From the NCBI GenBank assembly GCA_964407935.1, contig CAYOXS010000134.1:1-14237 (forward strand): DNA of 14,237 nucleotides. Reading direction: 5' to 3'. The stretch comes from J095 sp964407935 (GTDB taxonomy: Bacteria > Chloroflexota > Anaerolineae > 4572-78 > J111). The notes under the pieces were generated by a model. That model was not told where the DNA came from. It saw only the letters and a program-made list of their open reading frames with translations, and searched no databases. A program made the translations under genes and the position numbers. Shown here one piece after another: positions 6,213 through 13,152 of the stretch. Position 1 is the stretch's first letter. Each line of letters opens with the position of its first letter.

Positions 6213-7753
6213 TGATAGCCCCCAAACGCGGATTCAGCCTGCCCCTGCCCAAAAAATTAAAGCAACTGCTGCACAAGGTGCTGGCTTTTTTTACCCGCCT
6301 CCAATGGAAGCTGACGCTGGCCTACACCGGCTTTACGGCGGCCACCATTCTGGTATTGGGCGGGGCCGCCGTCGGTTTTATCTGGTACACCACCTTTCGC
6401 TCCAACGCGCTGCCGCTGGCCATTGCCAGCGCCCTGCAAAAGGCCAGCCCGCTGATCGCCGCCTATCTTGAGCCTGAACCCAACCTGCCTGGCCTGGGGC
6501 GCTGGCTGGATTCGGTAATGCAGGACGAAAACCTGATCATCCCCCTGCCCCGTGATGACACCACCGACAACTCCACCGACACTATACCGGCTCAGTTTGG
6601 CCGGGTGGTCCAACTGGCCATTGTCAACCCGGCCAGCGAGGCGCTGGCCGGGTACCCGCCTGAATCCGTCACTGTTGGCGCGCCGTTTGTGCCCGCGCCG
6701 GAAACCGCGGCTGTTTTTGCCGCCGCGCAGGCCGGCCAAACCGAGCCGGGCCAGCTCTCGATGCGCGACAGCAGCGGCGACAACGTGGCTGCCGTCCCAA
6801 TTTTGGGCCAAAACGGGCAGCTGCTCGGCGTCATTTATTTGATCGCCGCCCTGCCCATCGGCGAGATGGAACTGGTGCAGCTATTTTTTCAGGGCACAAT
6901 TTTGCCGGCGGCGGCGGGCATGCTGGTGGTCGGCGTGCTGGCCGGCCTGCTCTTTGGCTACCTCATTTCCCGCGGGCTGACCCGCCGGTTGAAGCGGCTG
7001 GCCCTCACCGCCGATGGCTGGAGTCAGGGCGATTTTGGCCAACTCGCCTACGACCAGTCCGGCGACGAGTTGGGCCAGTTGGCCCGCCACCTCAACCACA
7101 TGGCCATTCAACTGCAAAACCTGCTGCAAACCCGGCAGGAACTGGCCACGCTGGAGGAGCGCAACCGGCTGGCCCGCGACCTGCACGACTCGGTGAAGCA
7201 GCAGGTGTTTGCCACGGCCATGCAAATCGGGGCGGCCAAAGCGCTCATCGAACAGCAGCCGGACGCGGCCAAAGGCCGGATTCTGGAAGCCGAACAGCTC
7301 ATCAAACAATCGCAGCAGGAGCTAACCTCGCTCATTAACGAGCTGCGCCCGGCCGCGCTCGAAGGCAAGGGGCTGGCCAAAGCTTTGCAGGATTACGCCG
7401 CCGACTGGTCGCGGCAAACCAACGTAACCGCCGAAGTGAGAGTGCGCGGCGAACGGCCGCTGCCGCTGTCGCTGGAGCAAACGCTGTTTCGGGTGGCGCA
7501 GGAGGGACTGGCCAACGTAGCGCGCCACAGCCAGGCCACGGCGGTTGAAATTGATCTGGAATGGGAGCCGGACGGCCTGACTCTGACCATCACCGACAAC
7601 GGCCAGGGCTTTAACGTTGTCGCGCCCAACGGCCAGGGGGTCGGCCTGAAAAGTATGAGCGAGCGCATCGCCGCGGCGGGCGGTTGTCTGGCGGTCAAAA
7701 GTCTGCCCGGCCACGGCACGCAAATTACCGCCCGGCTGGCCAACATCAGTTAG
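6209..7753 (+). CDS. DesK/NarX-type sensor histidine kinase
   Basis: This 514-residue protein is the sensor of a two-component pair. Its basic N-terminus leads to TM1 (about 37-60), an extracytoplasmic domain (61-228) and TM2 (229-254). A HAMP linker follows (about 254-304; RGLTRRLKRLALTADGWSQG). The HisKA_3 dimerisation domain carries the phospho-accepting His326 in ERNRLARDLHDSVKQQ. The ATPase domain shows Asn436 (N-box, EGLANVARHS), Asp463 (DNGQGF) and the G2 box GVGLKSMSERI at about 477. The sensor domain has a possible cache-like ending (VAAVPILGQNGQLLGVIYL) but no family I can name. The start at 6209 overlaps the previous stop by 4 bases; the next codon is also ATG. The regulator follows 8 bases later. 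Confidence 0.96.
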   Translation: MMIAPKRGFSLPLPKKLKQLLHKVLAFFTRLQWKLTLAYTGFTAATILVLGGAAVGFIWYTTFRSNALPLAIASALQKASPLIAAYLEPEPNLPGLGRWLDSVMQDENLIIPLPRDDTTDNSTDTIPAQFGRVVQLAIVNPASEALAGYPPESVTVGAPFVPAPETAAVFAAAQAGQTEPGQLSMRDSSGDNVAAVPILGQNGQLLGVIYLIAALPIGEMELVQLFFQGTILPAAAGMLVVGVLAGLLFGYLISRGLTRRLKRLALTADGWSQGDFGQLAYDQSGDELGQLARHLNHMAIQLQNLLQTRQELATLEERNRLARDLHDSVKQQVFATAMQIGAAKALIEQQPDAAKGRILEAEQLIKQSQQELTSLINELRPAALEGKGLAKALQDYAADWSRQTNVTAEVRVRGERPLPLSLEQTLFRVAQEGLANVARHSQATAVEIDLEWEPDGLTLTITDNGQGFNVVAPNGQGVGLKSMSERIAAAGGCLAVKSLPGHGTQITARLANIS

Positions 7754-7761
7754 GAGGCCCC

Positions 7762-8424
7762 GTGACCGAAGCGATTACTGTTTTCATTGTTGACGATCAT
7801 AAAGTGGTGCGGCAGGGCGTCCGCGCTTTTCTGGACACCCAGCCCGATCTGGTGGTGGTCGGCGAGGCTGAATCCGGCGCGGAGGCAGTTGAGGCCGTCG
7901 CCGAACACGCCCCCGATGTGGTGCTGATGGATTTGATTATGCCCGGCATGGACGGCGTTGAGGCCACGCGGCAGGTTAAAAAAGTCAGCCCGCGCACGCA
8001 GGTCATCGTGCTCACCTCCTACCACCAGGACGAGCACATTTTTCCGGCCATCCGCGCCGGCGCGCTGTCTTATCTTTTAAAGGATGCCGAACCGGACGAA
8101 CTGGCCAGCGCCATTCGCAAAGCCGCCGCCGGCGAGGCCGTGCTGCACCCGCGGGTGGCTTCGCGGGTGGTGCAGGAGCTGCACGGCGCGCGGCAGGATA
8201 CGCCCAACCCCTTCACCGCCCTCAGTGACCGCGAGCTGGAAGTGCTGCGCCTCATCGCCGATGGGCTGAGCAACGCCGACATCGCCGCCAGCCTGATTAT
8301 CAGCGAAAAAACCGTTAAAAGTCACGTCAGCAACATTTTGAGCAAACTTCACCTGGCCGACCGCACCCAGGCCGCCGTGTACGCCTGGCGCGAGGGCGTG
8401 GTCCGCCGCAACGACGAGGAATAA
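7762..8424 (+). CDS. NarL/LuxR-family response regulator
   Basis: This 220-residue regulator pairs with the kinase upstream. The receiver domain (1-120) has the acidic pocket Asp11-Asp12, the phosphorylation site Asp57 in VVLMDLIMPGMDG, the conserved Thr in VLTSY and Lys in YLLKDA. After a short linker, the LuxR-type helix-turn-helix (about 150-215) reads LSDRELEVLRLIADGLSNAD ... ISEKTVKSHVSNILSKL. The start is a GTG, chosen because AGGAGG lies 4 bases before it, overlapping the kinase stop codon. Earlier in-frame starts would overlap the kinase by up to 70 bases and lack this site. When phosphorylated it should dimerise and bind DNA. Its target is unknown; its own operon promoter at 4903 is one candidate. 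Confidence 0.97.
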   Translation: MTEAITVFIVDDHKVVRQGVRAFLDTQPDLVVVGEAESGAEAVEAVAEHAPDVVLMDLIMPGMDGVEATRQVKKVSPRTQVIVLTSYHQDEHIFPAIRAGALSYLLKDAEPDELASAIRKAAAGEAVLHPRVASRVVQELHGARQDTPNPFTALSDRELEVLRLIADGLSNADIAASLIISEKTVKSHVSNILSKLHLADRTQAAVYAWREGVVRRNDEE

Positions 8425-8428
8425 ACCG

Positions 8429-9105
8429 ATGGACCACTTTATCGACATTTACCGGCGGCATGGCGACCGCTACCACCAGATGATTGAGCCGGAAGACATC
8501 GACGGCAACCTGCTGCCGGCGCTGGAAGCCGTAACGCCGCTAACCGGCTGCCGCCTGCTCGATGTGGGCAGCGGCACGGGCCGGCTGCCGCTGCTGCTGG
8601 CCGGCCGGGTTTCGCAACTGGTCTGCCTGGATTTGCACACCGGCATGCTCACCGAACACAGCCGCCAGCGCGCCCGGCGCGGCGGAAAGTGGGGCCTGCT
8701 GCAAGCCGATATGCGCCAGCTCCCCCTGCCGTCCGCCGCGTTCAACGTGGTCACTGCCGGCTGGGCGCTGGGCCATTTTGTCGGCTGGTACGGGGCGGAG
8801 TGGCAAACCGAAATGCGCCGGGTACTGACCGAACTGGAACGGATGGCGCAGCCGGGCGGGGCCATCATCATTATGGAAACGCTCAGCACCGGCAGCCTCA
8901 CGCCCGCGCCGCCCACGGCCGGGCTGGCCCGCTATTACGATTGGCTGGAAAACGACTGGGGCTATTCGCGCCGGCAAATCCCCACCGACTACCAGTTTGC
9001 CAGCGTGGACGAAGCCGTGGCCAAAACCGAGTTCTTTTTTGGGGCGGAGCTGGCGGCCAAAGTGCGGGCCAACGGCTGGGCGCGCCTGCCGGAGTGGACC
9101 GGCGT
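8429..9105 (+). CDS. Class I SAM-dependent methyltransferase, 3' end in gap
   Basis: The visible 225 residues form a class I methyltransferase fold. Motif I, RLLDVGSGTGRLPLLLAG (about 42-59), binds S-adenosylmethionine. An acidic residue in LVCLDLHTGML ends strand 2, LLQADMRQLPLPSAAFNVV is the motif II region, and RMAQPGGAIIIMETL is strand 5. The layout matches Methyltransf_11/25 enzymes that act on small molecules, and the substrate cannot be told. The ATG is 4 bases after the regulator stop, with GAGGA 8 bases before it, so it is the fourth gene of the operon. The gap cuts it near its expected end (relatives are about 240-260 residues). Its presence suggests that the two-component system controls, or is tuned by, a methylation step, but this is inference from position only. 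Confidence 0.9.
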
Positions 9106-9205
9106 NNNNNNNNNNNNNNNNNNNNNNNNNNNNNNNNNNNNNNNNNNNNNNNNNNNNNNNNNNNNNNNNNNNNNNNNNNNNNNNNNNNNNNNNNNNNNNN
9201 NNNNN
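9106..9205. other. Assembly gap (100 N) between convergent genes
   Basis: This is a run of exactly 100 N, a placeholder gap. It hides the 3' ends and stop codons of both the methyltransferase and the C45-type gene, and any terminator between them. Confidence 0.99.
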
Positions 9206-10281
9206 TCGTTTTGGCAGGGCGGCCCCCACACCGTCCAAAATTCGCGGGTGGCGGGGCGCATAATGGCCGCGCTGCACGATTCCAGATACAGCGGCTCTTC
9301 CGGGTGCACGCAAATGCCGTTGCTGGCGCTGTGGTCGCGGGTGAGGGCAAACAGATCGTCTAAAGTGACGTTGCCCCGCCGCAGCAATTCCTCGCCGCGG
9401 CTCAGCCGCGTTTCTGAACTGAGGCGCGATTTGGGCAGCCGCGCCCGTTCCACCTCGATGTTGCAGCCGGCCAGGCAGTGGTTGGTGTGCACCGCGCTGC
9501 CGGCCGTCACTTCCTGCACCTCGTAGCGGCTGGCCATCGCTTCTACATTGTAACCGCGACCGCTGGCATCGGCCAGCATGTAATTGTGCGCGCCGGCCAG
9601 TTTAGCCCCGGTGATGCAGGCCAGTGCATCGTCAAGATTGGTCTGGGCCAGAATTTTGCGCACCACAAACGGCCAGGTCACCCCCACCTGCCCGTCGCCG
9701 CCGAGCAGGTTGTTAATGCCCACGGCAATCCCGGCCTCGTTCATGCCGATCATCCCCACGCAGCCAATAATCGACAGCGCCAGAAAGCGCAGCCCGCCGG
9801 CCGGCTGGCCGTGCAGCAAAATCACAAACGGCGTCGCCGTGGCGTGCATGTCCCAGGTTTGGCCAAAAAAGCCCCGGCCATCGGCGGCAGCAGCGGGGCT
9901 GACCACAAACGCGGTGCAGTTGTCCGCGCCGGGATTGGCCGGAACAGCCGGGCGGACGGTTTCATAGTTGTAAACCGTGTCGATGAAATCGGTGAAGCCG
10001 TTGAGGATGACCAGCTCGGTCAGGCTCACGCCTGTGGCCGCACTGAGGCCGGCCAGCTCGTCCATCAACTCCGGGGCGTAGGCGCGGTGATGGGGCAGGC
10101 AGGCGTCACCGAGAGCCAGCACCTCGGCCCGCGACAATTGGTGGCCGGTCCAGTTTTTGTCGCTGCTGAGCACCATGCGCTCTTCGGCCAGTTCTTTGAT
10201 GTCGTGGCCATAGGCCAGCCCGTGTTGCCGGCCCATTTCAAACGGCGAGCCGGCTAATTGAAGCACTCGAATGGGGGGCAT
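9206..10281 (-). CDS. C45-type acyltransferase/acyl hydrolase (Ntn fold), 3' end in gap
   Basis: About 358 residues are visible, near the full family length. The protein resembles the acyl-CoA:6-aminopenicillanate acyltransferase (AAT/peptidase C45) family. The N-terminal part (IRVLQLAGSPFEMGRQHG) carries the family's usual Gly-x-x-x-x-x-G helix. Cys122 in GADNCTAFV is the expected N-terminal nucleophile, exposed by self-cleavage between Asn121 and Cys122. Further family blocks are GFFGQTWDMH, GMIGMNEAGIAVGINNL and VHTNHCL. Members cut or transfer acyl groups on amide bonds of peptides or small molecules. No signal peptide is visible. The start is set by AGGAG 7 bases before the ATG. Neighbours are unrelated and it appears to be a single-gene unit. 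Its substrate is unknown. Confidence 0.9.
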
Positions 10282-10291
10282 ATTTACTCCT

Positions 10292-10353
10292 GTGAAAATA
10301 AGTTGGGTGGGGTTGGTGAGTCACGCTTGAAGCGTGACCTACTCAATTTTCAC
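10292..10353. repeat. Nested inverted repeats with GTCACGCTT/AAGCGTGAC palindrome
   Basis: A perfect palindrome with 9-bp arms and one central base lies at 10320-10338. Outside it, gtgaaaat (10292-10299) pairs with attttcac (10346-10353). The right flank CCTACTCAATTTTCAC (10338-10353) matches the flank of the palindrome at 3942 in 14 of 16 bases, both changes being transitions. The element sits in the leader of the C45-type gene. No T run follows on either strand, so a standard terminator is unlikely. Confidence 0.75.
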
Positions 10354-10376
10354 TCTTGTTGCCGGGCTTGCAGCCT

Positions 10377-10427
10377 GAAGGATGAAGGATGAAAGGCGAC
10401 TCGCTCACTCGTTTATTCGCAATTCGC
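10377..10427. repeat. GAAGGAT heptamers and TTCGC ladder at the end of hemA
   Basis: Two and a half units of gaaggat (10377-10396) lead into cgactcgc, tcactcgt, ttattcgc and aattcgc (10397-10427). The last unit touches the hemA stop codon (10427-10429). Thirteen bases, attcgcaattcgc, are identical to 452-464 in the spacer after the permease gene. Confidence 0.7.
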
Positions 10428-11725
10428 TATTCACTGTGGTGGCTGCCTCTTTCCAGCGAAAACAGGTGGCGCAGCACCGATACATACGCCGCGCCGTTGC
10501 CGTGCGCGGCCTCGTCTTTTAGCCGGAGGGTGGGTTGGTGCAAAATTTTGTTGACCAATCGGTGGCTCATCAACCGGATCATTTCCCGCTCACGCTCGTC
10601 AAGGTCCAGCCGGTTAAACAGCAGTTCCAGCTCGCGCTGGCGCAGCCCTTCAACCTGGTCGCGCAGATCGGTAATGGTTGAAACCACATCCAGCGAGGCA
10701 TACCAGTCCATAAACTGCCCGGCTTCGTCGGCGACAATTTGCTCAACCCGCGGGATTTCGGCCTCGCGCGCCTGTAAATTATCCTCAACCTGCCCCTGCA
10801 AATCATCAATATCGCTCAGATACACGTTGGGCAGTTCGGTCACATCGGGGTTCACGTCACGCGGCACGGCAATATCGATGAGGTAGAGCGGCTGCCCGCC
10901 GCGCTGCATCACCGCCGGCTCAAGCAGCTCGCGGTCAACAATGGTATGGGGCGCGCCGGTGCTGGTGATAATGATGTCGGCCTGAAGAAACGCTTCCGGC
11001 AACTGCTGAAAGGTGATGGCCCGGCCTTGCCACTCCTGAGCCAATTGCACCGCGTTTTGGTAGGTGCGGTTGGCCACGGTAATTTTTTCGACGCCCCGTT
11101 TGCGCAGCGCCCGCACGGCGATGGCCCCCATTTCGCCCGCGCCGATGAGCAGCACGTGCCGCCGGGTCAAATCGCCCAGCAGTTGGCTGGCCAGCCCCGC
11201 CGCTACAGAACTGATGGACGAAGCGTTGACCCCAATTTGGGTTTCGGTGCGGGCGCGTTTGCCGGCGTGGATGGCCGCCCGGAACAGCGCCGACAGTACC
11301 GTACCGGCCGCCCCCTGCGACAGCGCCGCCTCGTAGGCTTCGGTAATCTGCCCCAAAATTTGCGGCTCGCCCAGCACCATCGAATCCAGTCCGGCGGCTA
11401 CTTTAAAAAGGTGGCGCACCGCCTCATCGTCCTGGTAAACGTACAAATAATCGGTAAAATTCTCAACGGGCATATCGCTGGATCGGCTGAGCAGTTTGAT
11501 AATGGCGCTGCCGGCGGTGTCGTGCCGGTTAACGAGAGCGTAAACCTCGGCGCGGTTGCAGGTAGACACAATCACGCCTTCCCGCACATCGGCCAGATGC
11601 GCCTGCAAATGGTTGGTGTCAAAATGGGTTAACGCCGAGCGCAGCGCGTTGTGGCTAAAATCCAACCGCTCCCTGATTTCAACGGGAGCGGTTTTGTGAC
11701 TCAAACCAATCAGCAATATTTCCAT
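10427..11725 (-). CDS. hemA: Glutamyl-tRNA reductase
   Basis: This 432-residue enzyme reduces glutamyl-tRNA to glutamate-1-semialdehyde with NADPH, the first committed step of C5-pathway tetrapyrrole synthesis. The N-terminal domain begins MEILLIGLSHKTAPVEIRE. The catalytic nucleophile is Cys56 in VSTCNRAEVYA. The block AAGLDSMVLGEPQILGQITE is diagnostic of the family. The NADPH-binding domain has LLIGAGEMG (first Gly at 195) and IITSTGAPH, followed by the helical dimerisation domain to the C-terminus. Length is normal. I prefer the ATG at 11725 (11 bases after the moeA stop) over an in-frame TTG at 11731. Only a weak AAGAAG-type ribosome binding site is present, so coupling to moeA is likely. 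The usual hem neighbours (hemC, siroheme genes) are not next to it. Confidence 0.97.
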   Translation of the reverse strand: MEILLIGLSHKTAPVEIRERLDFSHNALRSALTHFDTNHLQAHLADVREGVIVSTCNRAEVYALVNRHDTAGSAIIKLLSRSSDMPVENFTDYLYVYQDDEAVRHLFKVAAGLDSMVLGEPQILGQITEAYEAALSQGAAGTVLSALFRAAIHAGKRARTETQIGVNASSISSVAAGLASQLLGDLTRRHVLLIGAGEMGAIAVRALRKRGVEKITVANRTYQNAVQLAQEWQGRAITFQQLPEAFLQADIIITSTGAPHTIVDRELLEPAVMQRGGQPLYLIDIAVPRDVNPDVTELPNVYLSDIDDLQGQVEDNLQAREAEIPRVEQIVADEAGQFMDWYASLDVVSTITDLRDQVEGLRQRELELLFNRLDLDEREREMIRLMSHRLVNKILHQPTLRLKDEAAHGNGAAYVSVLRHLFSLERGSHHSE

Positions 11726-11736
11726 AGCCAAACTTC

Positions 11737-12999
11737 TTATACCCCCTGGATTGGCGTTGTTTCGCTGCCGGTTTCAGTTTCGACCGGCCCCAGCAGCAGG
11801 GCCTCCACTTTGGCGCCGGCCCGGTAGGTATCCTGCCCGCGGGGCAGAATGACCAATCCGTTGGCCCCGCTCATCGACAGCAACCGGCCCGACCCCTGAA
11901 AACCGGTGGTGGAGGCCAGCAGCGAGCCGTCTTTTTCCCGGCGCAGCACCACCCGCTGAAACTCGGTGCGGGCCGCGCCGTGCTCCAAATCCTGAGCCAG
12001 CACGGCCAGTTCCCGCTGGCGATAGATGTGGGCGTGCCCGGCCATGCGCAGCAGCGCCGGGCGCACAAACACCTCAAAACTGACCAGCGCGCTCACCGGG
12101 AAACCGGGCATGGCAAAACAGGGTTTGCCATCGACCACGGCAAAAGTGACCGGCTTGCCCGGTTTGGTGTTGACCCGGCCAAAATGGACTGTACCGCGGC
12201 TGGCCAGGTACGGCTTAACCAGATCGAGTTGGCCCATCGACACCCCGCCCGAAGTGAGCAACGCGTCGGCCTCGGCCAGACCGCGCTCGATGGTCTCTTC
12301 GAGCTGGCCGGCTTTGTCACGGACAATGCCCAAATCGAGCGGCGTGCCGCCGGCCTGCCGCACGGCGCTCATCAACGCAAAACGGTTGGCGTCCCGAATC
12401 TGGCCGGGGGCGGGCGGTTCGTCCGGTTCCACAATTTCATCGCCGGTAGACATTACCGCCACCACCGGCCGGCGGATCACCGGCACCGTGGCCCGGCCAA
12501 CCGTGCCCAGCAGCCCCAACTCGGCCGGACCGAGCAGTTTGCCTTTGGGCAGCACCAACTGGCCGGCCTCAATATCCTGCCCCACCGGCCGAATATTGGC
12601 CCCCTCCGGGACATCTGCGGTAAGAATCTCAACCTGGCCATCGCCGGCTTCGGTCAGTTCCACCATCACCACCGCGGTAGCGCCCGGCGGCACTGGCGCG
12701 CCGGTCGTCACCCGGGCGGCAGTTCCCGGTTCAATGGTGATGTCGTCCACGTAGCCGGCAGCCTGATCGCCCACCAGTTGCCGCACGCCCGGCCCTTCGG
12801 CGGCGATAACGGCGTAACCATCCACACTGGCCGCGGCAAAAGGCGGCATCGGTTCGGTGGCAAAAATATCGTCGGCCAGCACGTGGTCCAGCGCCTCTGG
12901 CAACGACACGGTGACCGCCGGCAGCGGCCGGGTGTGCCGCCGGATCAACTCCAGGGCTTCTTCGATGGCGATCATGGGATAGGGAGACTCAACGGGCAT
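11737..12999 (-). CDS. moeA: Molybdopterin molybdenumtransferase
   Basis: This 420-residue enzyme inserts molybdate into adenylylated molybdopterin, the last common step of molybdenum cofactor synthesis. The N-terminal MoeA block contains PPFAAASVDGYAVIA and ARVTTGAPVPPGATAVVMVE. The central MoCF domain has VMSTGDEIVEP (Asp187 region), GQIRDANRFAL, LLTSGGVSMGQLDLV (from Thr249) and KPGKPVTFAVV. FAMPGFPVSALVSFEVFVRP closes it. Domain IV ends with GLVILPRG. All conserved blocks are present and the length is normal (about 400-420). The start at 12999 has AGGAC 7 bases upstream. It is the first gene of a two-gene unit with hemA, transcribed from a promoter about 40-70 bases upstream. Confidence 0.97.
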   Translation of the reverse strand: MPVESPYPMIAIEEALELIRRHTRPLPAVTVSLPEALDHVLADDIFATEPMPPFAAASVDGYAVIAAEGPGVRQLVGDQAAGYVDDITIEPGTAARVTTGAPVPPGATAVVMVELTEAGDGQVEILTADVPEGANIRPVGQDIEAGQLVLPKGKLLGPAELGLLGTVGRATVPVIRRPVVAVMSTGDEIVEPDEPPAPGQIRDANRFALMSAVRQAGGTPLDLGIVRDKAGQLEETIERGLAEADALLTSGGVSMGQLDLVKPYLASRGTVHFGRVNTKPGKPVTFAVVDGKPCFAMPGFPVSALVSFEVFVRPALLRMAGHAHIYRQRELAVLAQDLEHGAARTEFQRVVLRREKDGSLLASTTGFQGSGRLLSMSGANGLVILPRGQDTYRAGAKVEALLLGPVETETGSETTPIQGV

Positions 13000-13038
13000 A
13001 TTTTAGTCCTGTTTATATTAAATATTAACCAAGGATAA

Positions 13039-13067
13039 AGTATACTTATTTTGAGCCAAAAGTTCAA
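13039..13067 (-). promoter_or_regulatory. Sigma70-like promoter of moeA-hemA
   Basis: On the minus strand, -35 TTGAAC (13062-13067) and -10 TATACT (13039-13044; 5 of 6) are separated by 17 bases. The ATG of moeA is about 40 bases downstream. The -10 box is the same hexamer as in the promoter at 4926. Confidence 0.6.
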
Positions 13068-13079
13068 AAGCCGCAGTTT

Positions 13080-13107
13080 TTGATGTTTGGCCAAATTCCT
13101 TTACAAT
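13080..13107 (+). promoter_or_regulatory. Sigma70-like promoter of the alpha/beta hydrolase gene
   Basis: On the plus strand, -35 TTGATG (13080-13085) and -10 TACAAT (13102-13107; 5 of 6) are separated by 16 bases, and the ATG follows at 13153. It lies back to back with the moeA promoter, the two -35 boxes being 12 bases apart. Confidence 0.5.
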
Positions 13108-13152
13108 CGATGCTGGAATTTTTCTCAATTTTCAAATGTCGGTGGCCCGATT

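Noticed and set aside
10320..10338. Intrinsic terminator for hemA
   Set aside because: The palindrome is perfect but no T run follows on the minus strand, and a related element lies in a gene leader elsewhere.
11726..11731. TTG start for hemA two codons upstream
   Set aside because: The ATG at 11725 gives the usual family N-terminus, MEILLIGLSHKTAP, and better spacing to the weak ribosome binding site.
11980..13038. Plus-strand open frame of 352 residues opposite moeA
   Set aside because: It is antisense to an intact, well-conserved MoeA, is His/Arg/Gly-rich without motifs, and would run into the divergent promoter region.
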